This document shows positions 14,922-24,401 of a stretch of 36,239 nucleotides of DNA, in pieces. The notes below the pieces were generated by a model that made no database searches, had not been told where the DNA came from, and was given only the letters and a program-made list of their open reading frames with translations. Each line of letters opens with the position of its first letter. Within the stretch, counting starts at the first letter, position 1. A program made the position numbers and the translations under genes. Origin of the DNA: a virus; the IMG/VR virus record IMGVR_UViG_3300044998_001406, positions 1 through 36,239 of that record; one strand, written 5' to 3'.

Positions 14922-17900
14922 TAGTAGCTCCTGATGTTCAACGTCCCCGCATTCGCGGTTGTGGTAGCGGTGCGGACTGTGCCGGAATAATCAAGAACCG
15001 CTTGACAGTCGACGTTCCCAATCTGTGTTTCTCCGGCATACGCACGCACTTTCCCGACTTTGGTGAATTCCTGGGGCTCCAGCGCGAGCCCCAGCGATCC
15101 AGCCAGGTTGTCGATCTCGCTGGACGCATTCTGGTTCAGCACCAGGACGGCGGGCCCGTCTGCTCCAGATCCCGAGTTCCGAATCACCATGTCGAGCACG
15201 GAATCTTTCGCATCGATCATTAGTAGGGATGACCCCGGTCCATTATCGCCGGCGCCGATGATCAGGTTCCGTTCCGGGCCTGGCGTGTCGAGTCCGAGGG
15301 TCAGGTATCGCGATCCGCTTTCGAATTGCCCCGCTGCGTTCCGCCGTGGTCGTCCGACGGTTCCGGTGAAGCGATTCCAGAACCGCAGGTATTTCGCGAC
15401 CACCACGACCCGAAAACCGGCGTTCTGGAAACTCACCGTTTGCCCGTCGCTGGCCAGCGCTAGCGCGAGCGATTGTCCACAAGCTCGCCGAGTGACCCCG
15501 CGGATCACAAAATCCGTGCTGTAGTCGTAATCCAACGAGTCTCCGCCCACTGTCGCAGGCGAGAGCGCACCGCGCAGCCTCACGATCTGACCCGTCTTGA
15601 AATCACCTCTCAGAAGCAGGGTTGTCCCGAACGCTTCATCGACAATCACGTCCCAGCGATAGCCATAATGCATCCCGCTCGCACCGTTCGAGAACTCAAT
15701 CCCGTCCAGCGAGTCTGGCAATCGCTTGAGACTCCAGTTGTTTGGATCGTTCGCGAAGTTTGGGCCGGCCGGTTCCTGGGTCACTGTGACGGACAGTCGT
15801 CCTTTGTCTGGTGGCATGCGTACGCCGGTGGAGTCGATCAACATCAGCGTGATCGGTTGATTCCCGAGACTACCAACGAACTCGACTAGGATTGACCGGG
15901 GCACCCCAGTGGCATGGATGGTGTCAGGTCCGGTCACCTCTTCCAGGGCCGTTCGCCAAGCCGCGACAGAAGCATGCACGACAATCAACCCTGTCTTGCC
16001 GCCAGCGACAGTGACAGTCACGTTACCACCGTTCGCATTCGGGTCGATCGTGATCGCCTGGCGTTCATTCTGTCCGGTCAGTGGAAGTCGCACTGTCTGC
16101 TGATGAACCGCAATGCCGCCGCGTAAGCCAGACGCATTCACGGCGAGCACTGGTCCGGGGACGCCTGCGAATACTCCCGCGAACTCGAATCGGTAGGGAT
16201 TCGCGATGGTCCCAGTCCCGATCGTCTTCACGTTGGCCGTCCCAACGGTCGACAGTGCTTCGAGAGCTGCATCCACCGTCGCCGCCGATGCTCCTGCAGC
16301 AATCGGATCAGTCGATTCTGCATCGGCCGACAAGAGCAGTGATCCTGAAGTCGCGTTGGTCCCGAGAGTCCAGACATCGTTCCCGATCTCTGCGCCTTGT
16401 TTGACCACGGAGAATACGGTTTCGATATGGCGATGCAGCTGCAACGTCTCTCGTTCCCCGTCCAGACGCACGACCAGAAACCAACTGGATCCGAACTCCA
16501 CCGGATGCCGGACCAGGCTCACCCCGACTCCTGCGAGCGAGGGAATCGACTCGATCGAGGCCAGCAGTGCATCGGGATCGTTCCGGTTGTAGGGCACACC
16601 AAACTCTGCCGGGGAGCCATAGCCAGGCTTCAGTAATGTCTGGTTTAGACCGACTGCCAGCACTTGCACACTTCCAGCCGCTCCACCACCCTCTTGGACT
16701 CTTTCTGCCGTATTCACTCCCCAAGTTGCCAGCGGTTGTGTCGTTCCGGCCAAGTCCCCTTTCCACTTCAGCACGATGCCAGTGCTGATATTCTTGTAAA
16801 CGTCGACGTTCCCCGCGCCGACGCTTGGCAGAGATTCAATTGCCGATTTCAGAGTCGCGACAGCACTCGTGGGATCCAGTGACACAGAATGACCATTGAA
16901 AGAGAACGTAGCGGTCGTCTGCGTCCACACGTACTGGATGTCGGGAGTCGATTCCTCTGATCCATCACAGATTGCCTGCACCGTCGTGTTGAGAGCCAGA
17001 GGGCTCTGCACGGCAGTGAGCGGCGGCTGTGATTGGTTACCGTCTGCATCTGCGAACACAAGCACAGATGCAGCGCCGGACCCGATGTCGTGCCGAATAA
17101 TCCCCGAGAATCGGTCGAGAGCGTTCAGCGCAGTCGCCAATGCATCGTCTGTCAGCTCCACGTCAACTGTCTCTTCGTCTCCCACGACTACGCGGAACGG
17201 TCCGCTCACAGCATAGTTGGTGATGCATTGCACGCAGTTCCGGGCTCCGCCCGTCGCGGACTGCAGAACGATCGAATAGGCGTCCGGAATCGGGTTGTTC
17301 CCCTGATCGGTCACGAGAATCGTCGGATGTACCTGATTTGCTGCGGTCCCTTTCAGCTCGACGAAGTACAGCTGCCAGTCAGGCTGTGCTGACGCGAAAC
17401 TCACGGTGATGGTCGCTCCAGATAGTGGCGGCATCGACAGCAGGGCAGCCTTTACCTTGGTCGCGTTGGGAGACCCGATGACGCTGGCACTGTGAGTTCC
17501 ATAATGCAGACGAATGTTTTCCCGATCGGGGAAGTACAGCAGCTGCAACTCCTCCACGTCGGCGAACGCAGATCGGATTTTGCGCAGGGTGGTCGTGTGA
17601 TTCCCGGCGAGCCCCGAACCGTCGCAGGTTACTGCGACGTTGGATCCAGCAAGTGCTCCGCCGAAGGTCAGCACATATTGACGTTCCGAGTCGCCGGGAG
17701 TGACCGTCACGTCACCGGGCCCTGGGGTGGCGAGACCGGCAATAAGAATCGCCAGCTCTTCGGGAGTAACGTCCCAGTTGATATCGACCAGTGGTTCAGG
17801 GCCGGTACCGAAATCGAATGTCGCGGTCCACTCGCCACCACTGGTCGTTTCAGGCAGGGTGATCGTCGTGATTTGGGCGACGGGTTCTCGGCCTGGTCGG

Positions 17901-18481
17901 ACCCGTCGAACCGTGCAGACCGCACCGGACCCTGCCTCGATGCATTCGGCGAAGTCTTCGCCAGCGCGGCCGGTGATCCGCACAGTCGACTCTCCCGGAT
18001 TGTTCGTGACGGTGATTCCCCGAACGTTCGTCAGCTGGTCATACAATCGCCTGGCGATCTTCGGCAGAGTGTCATCAGATCTGCCGACAGTTTCGATCGT
18101 AGCCAGATCCCCGAGTTTCAGTCGATAGGCAGCGCCGGGGACAACTTGGGTTGGCATCACGTCTACGATCTTAGGCATTTCCGGAGCGTCGCCGCGCCAT
18201 TCGTTCACAGGTGTTTCTATGACGACTTGAAATTCAGTGGCCGTCGTCCCATCGGCATTTGTTGCTGTCAAAGTCGCCGGATGCGTGCCAATGGGCAGCG
18301 GCGTCGTCAACTCCAGACGCCATTCGGGCACGGATAGCGAGAATGCTGAGTGCGGGTAAGTCGTACCGTTGATCGACAGCGAGAGTGAGACGGTATCCTC
18401 TACCGTGAAGGAGCCCCGCAGCACTGGGAGGCGCGTTGCACGGGTTTGGTCTCGAAAGGTTGGGGCCGTGGGCGCTGGCAT
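14921..18481 (-). CDS. Large multi-domain tail protein
   Basis: 1186 residues. The N-terminal ~95 residues form an Ig-like domain (GTHPATLTATNADGTTATEF). Several beta modules of one type follow, each with an ATVDAALEALSTVGTANVKT-like helix, then an FAGxxAGVPGPVLAV-like strand pair (clear copies near residues 215-290, 700-790 and elsewhere). These repeats are common in Planctomycete and phage adhesin-like proteins. The C-terminus includes a beta-helix-like part ending YSGTVRTATTTANAGTLNIR. The position after the tape measure and one 313-residue tail protein suggests a tail-tip, baseplate or receptor-binding protein. AAGG precedes the ATG. Confidence 0.72.
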   Translation of the reverse strand: MPAPTAPTFRDQTRATRLPVLRGSFTVEDTVSLSLSINGTTYPHSAFSLSVPEWRLELTTPLPIGTHPATLTATNADGTTATEFQVVIETPVNEWRGDAPEMPKIVDVMPTQVVPGAAYRLKLGDLATIETVGRSDDTLPKIARRLYDQLTNVRGITVTNNPGESTVRITGRAGEDFAECIEAGSGAVCTVRRVRPGREPVAQITTITLPETTSGGEWTATFDFGTGPEPLVDINWDVTPEELAILIAGLATPGPGDVTVTPGDSERQYVLTFGGALAGSNVAVTCDGSGLAGNHTTTLRKIRSAFADVEELQLLYFPDRENIRLHYGTHSASVIGSPNATKVKAALLSMPPLSGATITVSFASAQPDWQLYFVELKGTAANQVHPTILVTDQGNNPIPDAYSIVLQSATGGARNCVQCITNYAVSGPFRVVVGDEETVDVELTDDALATALNALDRFSGIIRHDIGSGAASVLVFADADGNQSQPPLTAVQSPLALNTTVQAICDGSEESTPDIQYVWTQTTATFSFNGHSVSLDPTSAVATLKSAIESLPSVGAGNVDVYKNISTGIVLKWKGDLAGTTQPLATWGVNTAERVQEGGGAAGSVQVLAVGLNQTLLKPGYGSPAEFGVPYNRNDPDALLASIESIPSLAGVGVSLVRHPVEFGSSWFLVVRLDGERETLQLHRHIETVFSVVKQGAEIGNDVWTLGTNATSGSLLLSADAESTDPIAAGASAATVDAALEALSTVGTANVKTIGTGTIANPYRFEFAGVFAGVPGPVLAVNASGLRGGIAVHQQTVRLPLTGQNERQAITIDPNANGGNVTVTVAGGKTGLIVVHASVAAWRTALEEVTGPDTIHATGVPRSILVEFVGSLGNQPITLMLIDSTGVRMPPDKGRLSVTVTQEPAGPNFANDPNNWSLKRLPDSLDGIEFSNGASGMHYGYRWDVIVDEAFGTTLLLRGDFKTGQIVRLRGALSPATVGGDSLDYDYSTDFVIRGVTRRACGQSLALALASDGQTVSFQNAGFRVVVVAKYLRFWNRFTGTVGRPRRNAAGQFESGSRYLTLGLDTPGPERNLIIGAGDNGPGSSLLMIDAKDSVLDMVIRNSGSGADGPAVLVLNQNASSEIDNLAGSLGLALEPQEFTKVGKVRAYAGETQIGNVDCQAVLDYSGTVRTATTTANAGTLNIRSY

Positions 18482-18487
18482 TTGTGG

Positions 18488-19429
18488 TTACCTTAAAGGG
18501 AGTGCGGCGAACGGCAGCCTCTTCAGCGTCGTCCGTTTCACGGTCACGATATCGGCCGGGTCCAGTGGCCATTTGACTCGTGTGGTGATTGGTTTGCCCG
18601 AACGCAAGGCGGCCATTTCCTGAGCCAAGCTGACGCGCCGGCCATCCTCGTCAATACGCGGGCGCCGGCCATCCTCGTCGAGGAACGCCGGTTCATTTAG
18701 GGGCGTTCCCTGATCGGTCAGGATCGGCATAAGCTCTTTCCGGATTACACCAGAGTTAGAGCGTACAAGGCTGATTTCCTCCAGTCCCCTGTTCAGTAGA
18801 GTTCGCTGCCAACCGTCTTCGTTCAATACGATTCGGAGCCTCAGCTTTCGGTAGTGCGGCGTGCGAGTCCGCACGACAGGCGAAATCGAAGCTCCGACGA
18901 TTTTCAGCGTTCCTGGCGGACACGGGTAACCGTCCAGTCGCACGAAATCGGCGTTGATGGCGCGGGCGTATCGCCCGAACCAGTTCGGCACCTGGGCGAC
19001 ATTCCGAGTCACGTTCGCCTGCCAGAGCCCGAACTCCTCTGTCAGCTCAAGCAGTTGGCCGTTTGTGGCTGTCAGCAAGGCACCAGTGTTCGGATCGTGC
19101 GTGATTGCTTGCACGACTGCGATGTCAGACCAGTCAATCTCCGCAGGCTCCTGCAGCGGATGCTCGGAGGGAGTCTGATTCGAGTAGTCTAGATCCAGCC
19201 ACCAGATGAGTGCGTGCCGTTGCTGACGGAACTCCCTCGACACGATCCTCAGCGAGCTGTCATCAGGATGTGGCTGAAACTCCAGTAGATCTGGACGGAC
19301 AAACGCCAGCTGAGTTTCGACCGAGACGTTGGAGTCCGCCTGGACGATAAAGCGGCGGCGAGTCGTTTTCACGCCGTCGGCGTTCGTTTGGATGCCATCC
19401 TCTCGAATCAGAGCACAGCGAGTGATCAT
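18488..19429 (-). CDS. Distal tail / baseplate-type protein
   Basis: 313 residues with a beta-rich composition (RRFIVQADSNVSVETQLAFV; HYRKLRLRIVLNEDGWQRTL) and no enzymatic motif. Its position directly after the tape measure gene, whose start lies within four bases of it (19426/19429), is where siphoviruses keep the distal tail protein. A tandem peptide duplication EDGRRPRIDEDGRRVSLAQE near the C-terminus is a small internal repeat. Assignment rests on synteny. Confidence 0.6.
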   Translation of the reverse strand: MITRCALIREDGIQTNADGVKTTRRRFIVQADSNVSVETQLAFVRPDLLEFQPHPDDSSLRIVSREFRQQRHALIWWLDLDYSNQTPSEHPLQEPAEIDWSDIAVVQAITHDPNTGALLTATNGQLLELTEEFGLWQANVTRNVAQVPNWFGRYARAINADFVRLDGYPCPPGTLKIVGASISPVVRTRTPHYRKLRLRIVLNEDGWQRTLLNRGLEEISLVRSNSGVIRKELMPILTDQGTPLNEPAFLDEDGRRPRIDEDGRRVSLAQEMAALRSGKPITTRVKWPLDPADIVTVKRTTLKRLPFAALPLR

Positions 19430-21396
19430 GCGACACGCTCCACGGCAAGAGTCGGCGCGTGCTTGAGCCGTCCGTCGATGCTGGCCAACGCATCGGCTTG
19501 TTCTTCGGCTAGTTCTGTTTGCTTCGCCAGTTCAGATTCAATCGTGCGCCCTCCCCTCGTAGCGGCGATTATTGCCCGGAGCGCCTCGACAGACCCCAGC
19601 TCAATAGCGGTGTTATTCGCTTTCGATTCGAAGCTTGCCAGTCCCTGCTGTGCACTGGTGGCAGTCTGGTCGAGTTTTTTCTTTTGCCCCCCCTCGGCAA
19701 TCGCCTTCGTGCGGACGGCGTTGAGCCGCGACTGAACATCGGACATCTTACGAGTGATCTCCGCCTGCTGCTCTGCCGTCCGATTTGCAACTGTGTCGCG
19801 GTCTGTATCAGCGGCCTGCTGAATAGCCTTCAGTGCCGACTGTCGATCAGTTTCGAGCTTGTCGTTTTGAGCTTGCAAAGCCGCCAGACGCTTCGCCAAG
19901 TCACCGGCGCGGCGTTGCTGATCCTCCTGCAATGTCTCGCTGGTCCCTTCGCCAAAGATTCCCAAAGCTTCTCCGGCCTGGGCAATGTAGCTGGCGAGCG
20001 TGTTCTGGACCGACGTGATCAACGGTAGCAGAGCCACTTGCATGCTGTTCCACACCTGCAGCATGTTCGTCGTCATGTTGACCCACGCGGATTCGATCGC
20101 GGCCGTGGCGCTAATCAGCCCCCTAACCATGGTGTCACGAACGGCGTACCAGGTTTCCCGAAGTGGCTTCGACCCGTTCATCCAAATCGACTCAAGCTGC
20201 AACCAGAGTATTTCGGCAGCAGCCGTCATGTCTCCCGATTTCAGCGCTGCGGTGATCGCTTCAAATGTCTCGGATGATTCAGAGCGGATTGTCTCCCAAA
20301 GACCAGAGAAACCTCCCAGCATGCCGGAGATCTGCGGCATGTTCTCACGCACAGCCTGGAACAGCAGGTAGACGCCACCGGCGACCGCTGCAACTGCCAG
20401 CCCAGCCGGGCTAAATGCGAACGCTACAACCCCGGCCAGGGCCGACAATGCTGCCAACGCAGCACTTCCGGCGCCGGCCAGCACACCAAGTCCGACCGAA
20501 GTGCCGTACAGAATCGCTCCCAGCCCGACGAGTGCAGTGCCGGCAAACATGACGCCAGCGGCCACGCCAGCGATCTGGACAATCAACTGGCGGTTCTGTT
20601 CGATCCACGCGGTAGCCTGCGCGAGCAAAGGGGCTGCGGCATCCATGATGGCGGTAATGGCTGGGGCCAGGGCAGCTCCCAGCTTCAGTGTCACCCCTTC
20701 GGCAGTCCGCTTCACTCGATTCAGCGAGTCGTTTAGCTCGGCGGCGGATTTCACATCCTCCTCTGACATCACAAAACCGAGCTTCCGAGCCTCATCGGTC
20801 AGCGCCTTGATTCCGGCACTCCCTCCGTTTAGCAGTGGGAGCAACTCCCGGCCTGATTTTCCGAAGATCGACATTACGAGACTGGCGCGTCTGCCGGGGT
20901 CCTCGATGCTCATCAGGTGGTCGGCGATCTTCGCGAACTGCTCTTCGGAGTTCATTCCAGCAAACTCTTCGGCATGCACCCCCAGCTGACTGAGGACGTC
21001 TGCTGCCCCGCGGCTTCCCTTCTCCAGGGCAGCGTTGAATTTTACCAGGCCGACCAGCCCCTTCTCGACGGAATCGAGACTAGCGCCGCTCTGCTCTGCG
21101 GCGAACCCCAGGGCAGACAACGTGTCCGCGGCGATTCCGGTACGGGCGGACATTTTGTCGAGAGCATCACCAGTGCCGGAAAACTGCAGCACTGCAGCGG
21201 CAATTGGTCCCAAGGTGGCAGCCTGCATCGCTCCACCGGCAATCATGGCAGTCTTGCCGTACGACTTCAGTCCTTTCTGAGCTGACTCGACGAAAGCACG
21301 GAGCTTGGCCTGGGCAGCGTTCAGAGTGCGGGAGAGCTTCTCGTCAATCCCGTACAGCTCGACATATGCTCCACCGGCTCGCAGGTCTTTGCTCAC
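19426..21396 (-). CDS. Tail tape measure protein
   Basis: 656 residues, starting at a GTG that overlaps the previous stop. It sets tail length and passes into the host membrane at injection. A long amphipathic helical N-terminus (LSRTLNAAQAKLRAFVESAQ) leads to a central hydrophobic stretch (MFAGTALVGLGAILYGTSVG and neighbours), followed by Ala-rich coiled coil with heptads (RLAALQAQNDKLETDRQSAL). The conserved-looking block GIAADTLSALGFAAEQSGAS is typical of the family. The length implies a tail of about 100 nm if the usual ~1.5 Å per residue holds. Immediately upstream are the paired chaperone genes, as expected. Confidence 0.9.
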   Translation of the reverse strand: MSKDLRAGGAYVELYGIDEKLSRTLNAAQAKLRAFVESAQKGLKSYGKTAMIAGGAMQAATLGPIAAAVLQFSGTGDALDKMSARTGIAADTLSALGFAAEQSGASLDSVEKGLVGLVKFNAALEKGSRGAADVLSQLGVHAEEFAGMNSEEQFAKIADHLMSIEDPGRRASLVMSIFGKSGRELLPLLNGGSAGIKALTDEARKLGFVMSEEDVKSAAELNDSLNRVKRTAEGVTLKLGAALAPAITAIMDAAAPLLAQATAWIEQNRQLIVQIAGVAAGVMFAGTALVGLGAILYGTSVGLGVLAGAGSAALAALSALAGVVAFAFSPAGLAVAAVAGGVYLLFQAVRENMPQISGMLGGFSGLWETIRSESSETFEAITAALKSGDMTAAAEILWLQLESIWMNGSKPLRETWYAVRDTMVRGLISATAAIESAWVNMTTNMLQVWNSMQVALLPLITSVQNTLASYIAQAGEALGIFGEGTSETLQEDQQRRAGDLAKRLAALQAQNDKLETDRQSALKAIQQAADTDRDTVANRTAEQQAEITRKMSDVQSRLNAVRTKAIAEGGQKKKLDQTATSAQQGLASFESKANNTAIELGSVEALRAIIAATRGGRTIESELAKQTELAEEQADALASIDGRLKHAPTLAVERVA

Positions 21397-21662
21397 GCCA
21401 GGAAGTCCTCCAGCTCGTCTATTGTGTCGATATCCGCCACTGGCTCAGCCAACCGGTACAAGTGGAATGCATCGAGCGGCAGGTCCGGGTGATCGTGAGT
21501 TCTGTGCAGGTGATACTGCTGGTGGAGCAGATGGGCCGTTTTCTCCCAGTCGTAGTCAATCCAGCAGTCCGCCCAGCCGATCATTTCACCCCAAGTGTGA
21601 GGTCCGGGGTCGAGTCGGAGTAAGGCTGCGGCGCGGTGGAGAGCCCGCCAGAAATCGGCGGC
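21393..21662 (-). CDS. Tail assembly chaperone, frameshift-extension (T) reading frame
   Basis: This frame lies -1 relative to the upstream chaperone and overlaps its 3' end. From ~21660 it encodes ADFWRALHRAAALLRLDPGP, HTWGEMIGWADCWIDYDWEK and an acidic end, a pattern seen in tail-chaperone extensions. Because that homology-like part begins before the upstream stop at 21581, the product is probably a G-T fusion made by programmed -1 frameshifting, as in lambda G/GT. No perfect slippery heptamer is visible; CTCAAAG upstream and the CCGCCG run are weak candidates. An ATG at 21584 overlapping the stop (ATGA) could instead start a separate 63-residue protein. Confidence 0.6.
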   Translation of the reverse strand, partial: AADFWRALHRAAALLRLDPGPHTWGEMIGWADCWIDYDWEKTAHLLHQQYHLHRTHDHPDLPLDAFHLYRLAEPVADIDTIDELEDFLA

Positions 21663-22117
21663 GGTAGTTCCGTCGCGGCTTTGAGCGCCTCCCGCACCTG
21701 CTGCACGGCAACCGGAGCCAGCGTCTCCTTGAACGCCTTGATGTTCTCCGACATCGTCTCTTCGTCCAGGTCCTGCACAGCTTTCCACATCGCGATGAAC
21801 CGACGACGTTTCGACGATGGAAAAAAACTCGCGAGTTCCTCCACCAGAGCATCCGTGACAGCGTCAAATACTTCGCCCCGCAAGAGGTCTTTGAGTTCGT
21901 CGAAGTCGCAACCAGTCGCGGCGTGTACGGTTTGCAGCAGCTTCGTCCGATCGTCGACGACCTTTAAGAACCCGTCAAACTTGCCAGCGCCGACTTCCAT
22001 GGCGTCCCAGCCGGTTGCGGCTTCAATCTTCTTTAGCGCGCTGGTGTTCAGGTCCAGCACCAGCGGAGAACCTGACAGAGTTACGGAGTTTCCGTTTCGC
22101 AGTTTAACGTTGGTCAT
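21581..22117 (-). CDS. Tail assembly chaperone (G-like)
   Basis: 178 residues. MTNVKLRNGNSVTLSGSPLV begins a beta strand pair, then LVLDLNTSALKKIEAATGWD and a helical body with FFPSSKRRRFIAMWKAVQDL, ending in a Pro/Ser-rich stretch. Composition and location between the tail tube and tape measure match chaperones that coat the tape measure during tail assembly. The last codons overlap the -1 frame extension. The ~70-base gap upstream of the ATG is unremarkable. Confidence 0.68.
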   Translation of the reverse strand: MTNVKLRNGNSVTLSGSPLVLDLNTSALKKIEAATGWDAMEVGAGKFDGFLKVVDDRTKLLQTVHAATGCDFDELKDLLRGEVFDAVTDALVEELASFFPSSKRRRFIAMWKAVQDLDEETMSENIKAFKETLAPVAVQQVREALKAATELPPPISGGLSTAPQPYSDSTPDLTLGVK

Positions 22118-22186
22118 GGCAAGTGCTCCTGCATTTTGCGGACTGGAGAGGGTGAGTAGCTCGCTCGAGAGACGCCGAATTCAGCG

Positions 22187-22636
22187 TCAAGCAGGTACAG
22201 TCTGGAACACGGGCTTTTCACCTGGAGATTTCGTGAATGCCACCTTGTACTTGTTTGGATCTTTCTCGTTCAGGTCTTCGGTGATTGTCGGGTGCATCGG
22301 GCAGCGGAGATACTTCGTTCCAGCTACCGTGATGTCGCCATACGCGATGGCGATTTCCATCGGTTCGCCCGACTCGTACGAGGCGACAACCGCCAGGTAA
22401 GAGGCGTCGGTCTCCGGAGCTGGTGACACGAATGCCTCCACTTCTACGTCGAACGTCTTTTGCGTCGGCTGTTGATCTTTGAACCCTTCCGAATCCTCGG
22501 CTGAGACATCCGCGAATTCTGATCCGCGATTGACGCCGACCCGCTGGCGCGTCGCCCAGCGGGTCCAGGTGGGAGAAGCCGTCGTGCCAGTGTTGCGGTA
22601 CAGACGGGCTTTTGAACTAAGCCAGCGAAGAGCCAT
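22187..22636 (-). CDS. Major tail tube protein
   Basis: 149 residues with the beta-sandwich pattern of siphovirus tube subunits: MALRWLSSKARLYRNTGTTA, a central TFDVEVEAFVSP with SYLAVVASYESGEPMEIAIA, and the C-terminal GEKPVFQTVPA. It lies between the tail-completion genes and the chaperones, the normal place. No signal or membrane segment. Function assigned by synteny, size and predicted fold; moderately secure. Confidence 0.7.
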   Translation of the reverse strand: MALRWLSSKARLYRNTGTTASPTWTRWATRQRVGVNRGSEFADVSAEDSEGFKDQQPTQKTFDVEVEAFVSPAPETDASYLAVVASYESGEPMEIAIAYGDITVAGTKYLRCPMHPTITEDLNEKDPNKYKVAFTKSPGEKPVFQTVPA

Positions 22637-22661
22637 GGCGTGTCCTTATCGAGAGTGTGGA

Positions 22662-23087
22662 TTAGTGTGAAGCGACCAGATCGGCGAACAGCCCGGGCAG
22701 ATAGGGCATAGCCTCATTCAGCGCCGGGCTCAGGAATGGGAACTTCCGATAAAACGCCCGGCGTCGCCCTTTCGGAGTCCGGATGGTCCACCAGCCTCCG
22801 TGCTCGAGGGCTCCGGCTGTCTGCTCCGTTCCCAGGCTCTTGACCCCGATCGTGGTGACGTACGTTGGTTTATCGAGGTGATACAGCAGGAACCGCTTGA
22901 CCTTTCCCGTTCTGTCCGTCGGTGACTCGCCAGGCTGTGCGTTGCGGTTGCGGCGAACCAGCTTGCGGCGGGCGATTTTCCGTACCAACGCGCCGCCACG
23001 CCCCAGAGCACGTAGCTTGGCCTTGTCGAAGGTCGTTTTCAGCGTAGCTGCTTCGAAGATTGCAGTGACGTGCCCACCCAGTTTCAT
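22662..23087 (-). CDS. HK97 gp10-like tail completion protein
   Basis: 141 residues, strongly basic (VRKIARRKLVRRNRNAQPGE). A helical start (FEAATLKTTFDKAKLRALGR) and a following beta part (RFLLYHLDKPTYVTTIGVKS; ALEHGGWWTIRTPKGRRRAF) match the gp10/minor tail completion type. The end PFLSPALNEAMPYLPGLFAD is a typical closing helix. The ATG overlaps the preceding stop (ATGA). Confidence 0.68.
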   Translation of the reverse strand: MKLGGHVTAIFEAATLKTTFDKAKLRALGRGGALVRKIARRKLVRRNRNAQPGESPTDRTGKVKRFLLYHLDKPTYVTTIGVKSLGTEQTAGALEHGGWWTIRTPKGRRRAFYRKFPFLSPALNEAMPYLPGLFADLVASH

Positions 23088-23557
23088 AATCCCGAACTCC
23101 TCAGTTCGACGGACACGATCGACAAGAACTCGCGAGCTGCGAGCCGCTGCGGGTCGAGTCCGGGGAGCGCGTCGATTTCACCGATGGTCCATCCAGACGG
23201 GGGCTCATAGAAGTTGGCTCCGGAGTCATCCCCCTCGCCTCCCAGCCAGTCCACCACCCGATCTACCAGTTCCCGGAGCGCTGACAGGTCCAGAGTCGGT
23301 TTAGGCCCAATCGCCGTGCCCAGCTTGGCGCGAATGCCGATGCGCACAGCCACGGCATTCTCTCGCCCAGCTTCACCAGACGGGCCCGACGTCCTTCCGA
23401 GCGGCAGCACGTCGCAGAGAATGTTTTCGGCCGTCACTGCTTGGTCTTCGGGTCTTTCCACCACACTCGCGACTAACGATACGCCGAACGCGGCCGCTGA
23501 CTGTTCGGTCAATGCAGCGGCGAGATGTTCGGCGAGTGTTCGGCAGCGAATGGCCAT
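23084..23557 (-). CDS. Tail terminator-like protein
   Basis: 157 residues with an alpha/beta layout: helical MAIRCRTLAEHLAAALTEQS, a strand with VSLVASVVERPEDQ, and VAVRIGIRAKLG, then a long helix ending near ALRELVDRVVDWLGG. It sits between head-tail connector and gp10-like genes, where tail terminator proteins are found. Evidence is mostly positional. Confidence 0.6.
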   Translation of the reverse strand: MAIRCRTLAEHLAAALTEQSAAAFGVSLVASVVERPEDQAVTAENILCDVLPLGRTSGPSGEAGRENAVAVRIGIRAKLGTAIGPKPTLDLSALRELVDRVVDWLGGEGDDSGANFYEPPSGWTIGEIDALPGLDPQRLAAREFLSIVSVELRSSGL

Positions 23558-23560
23558 CGG

Positions 23561-23917
23561 CTACGAGTGCGATTCGAGTTCCTGACAGATCAGGCGGTAT
23601 TCGGTTTCTGTCGAGTCGGTCCAGCGGGCGGCGGGTTCGCCCCCCAGGGACACCAGCTCGTAAGTCGTACCGTTACTGGCCAGGTGAATCCGGTGGCCAG
23701 CGGCGGGTACGCCGGGGAGTCCTTCAGGGCGAGTTTTGAAGTCCACAGTGCGGATCAGCCGACGACGCGCTTCGTCATCTTCGATCCGCTTTACTCCCCG
23801 GCCTTTGCGCACCTCAATGAGCGTTTCGGTGATCCCGTCAGAATAGATCGCTGGCTCTCCTTGCAGGAGATACAGCGTCGGCTTGGCAGCGGCAATCAGA
23901 GTCTTGAACAGCGACAC
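23561..23917 (-). CDS. Head-tail connector protein
   Basis: 118 residues from GTG 23917. The longer upstream frame (to 24145) overlaps the neighbour and reads as low-complexity Arg/Cys-rich sequence, so it is rejected. SLFKTLIAAAKPTLYLLQGE, then a beta-rich core (RIHLASNGTTYELVSLGGEP) ending in a helix TEYRLICQELESHS. A small beta protein in this position is usually a head completion or stopper protein. No diagnostic motif. Confidence 0.55.
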   Translation of the reverse strand: MSLFKTLIAAAKPTLYLLQGEPAIYSDGITETLIEVRKGRGVKRIEDDEARRRLIRTVDFKTRPEGLPGVPAAGHRIHLASNGTTYELVSLGGEPAARWTDSTETEYRLICQELESHS

Positions 23918-23973
23918 AGATCGAACTCCGGCAGGAGCTAGTTGCGGCGTCCGATCTGGTCGCCGAAGACACA

Positions 23974-24375
23974 TCAGAACATGACATCCAGCTGCATGGC
24001 TGCAGCGGAAGCGTTCGCAGCCGCGTTTGTCGTGCATTTGGCGGCTACGAACGGCTTCAGATTGTGCGGCGGGCGGTAACGATACTCGGCTCCCGGTGCT
24101 CCCTCGCCACCCGCTCCAGTTTGCACGCCGATCGTCGCGACCCATTCGAGTGTGTCAGGCGTGTCACCGTGCAGGATGGCGTACACTGCGGTGTTCGCGT
24201 TTGGGAGCTGAGCAGTCGACAGCCCCGGGGCACTGATTCGCAGCTCCAGCGGAGTCAGCAGCGGTTCGCCCACGCTGCCGATCTTGATAGCGTCGGTTTG
24301 TACACTTCCGGCAGCGGCCGGGAGTGCCTTGGATTTGGACAGGTGGGCATCCTGTCGAGTGAAGGCAGGGATCAC
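23974..24375 (-). CDS. Capsid-associated or decoration protein
   Basis: 133 residues beginning MIPAFTRQDAHLSKSKALPA. Ala/Gly-rich with beta stretches (ELRISAPGLSTAQLPNANTA; VYAILHGDTPDTLEWVATIG). Directly downstream of the major capsid gene and separated from it by a strong hairpin, as expected for a decoration or minor capsid protein that needs its own expression level. Family not recognised. Confidence 0.58.
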   Translation of the reverse strand: MIPAFTRQDAHLSKSKALPAAAGSVQTDAIKIGSVGEPLLTPLELRISAPGLSTAQLPNANTAVYAILHGDTPDTLEWVATIGVQTGAGGEGAPGAEYRYRPPHNLKPFVAAKCTTNAAANASAAAMQLDVMF

Positions 24376-24401
24376 AGTGGTTTCCTTCGTTTCGCGGGAA
24401 A

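Noticed and set aside
22190-22210. A fourth copy of the spaced motif
   Set aside because: CTTGACGC is present on the minus strand upstream of the tail chaperone, but AGGTGCTGC does not follow at the fixed spacing.
23917-24145. Longer head-tail connector
   Set aside because: It would overlap the decoration gene with low-complexity sequence; GTG 23917 is a better start.
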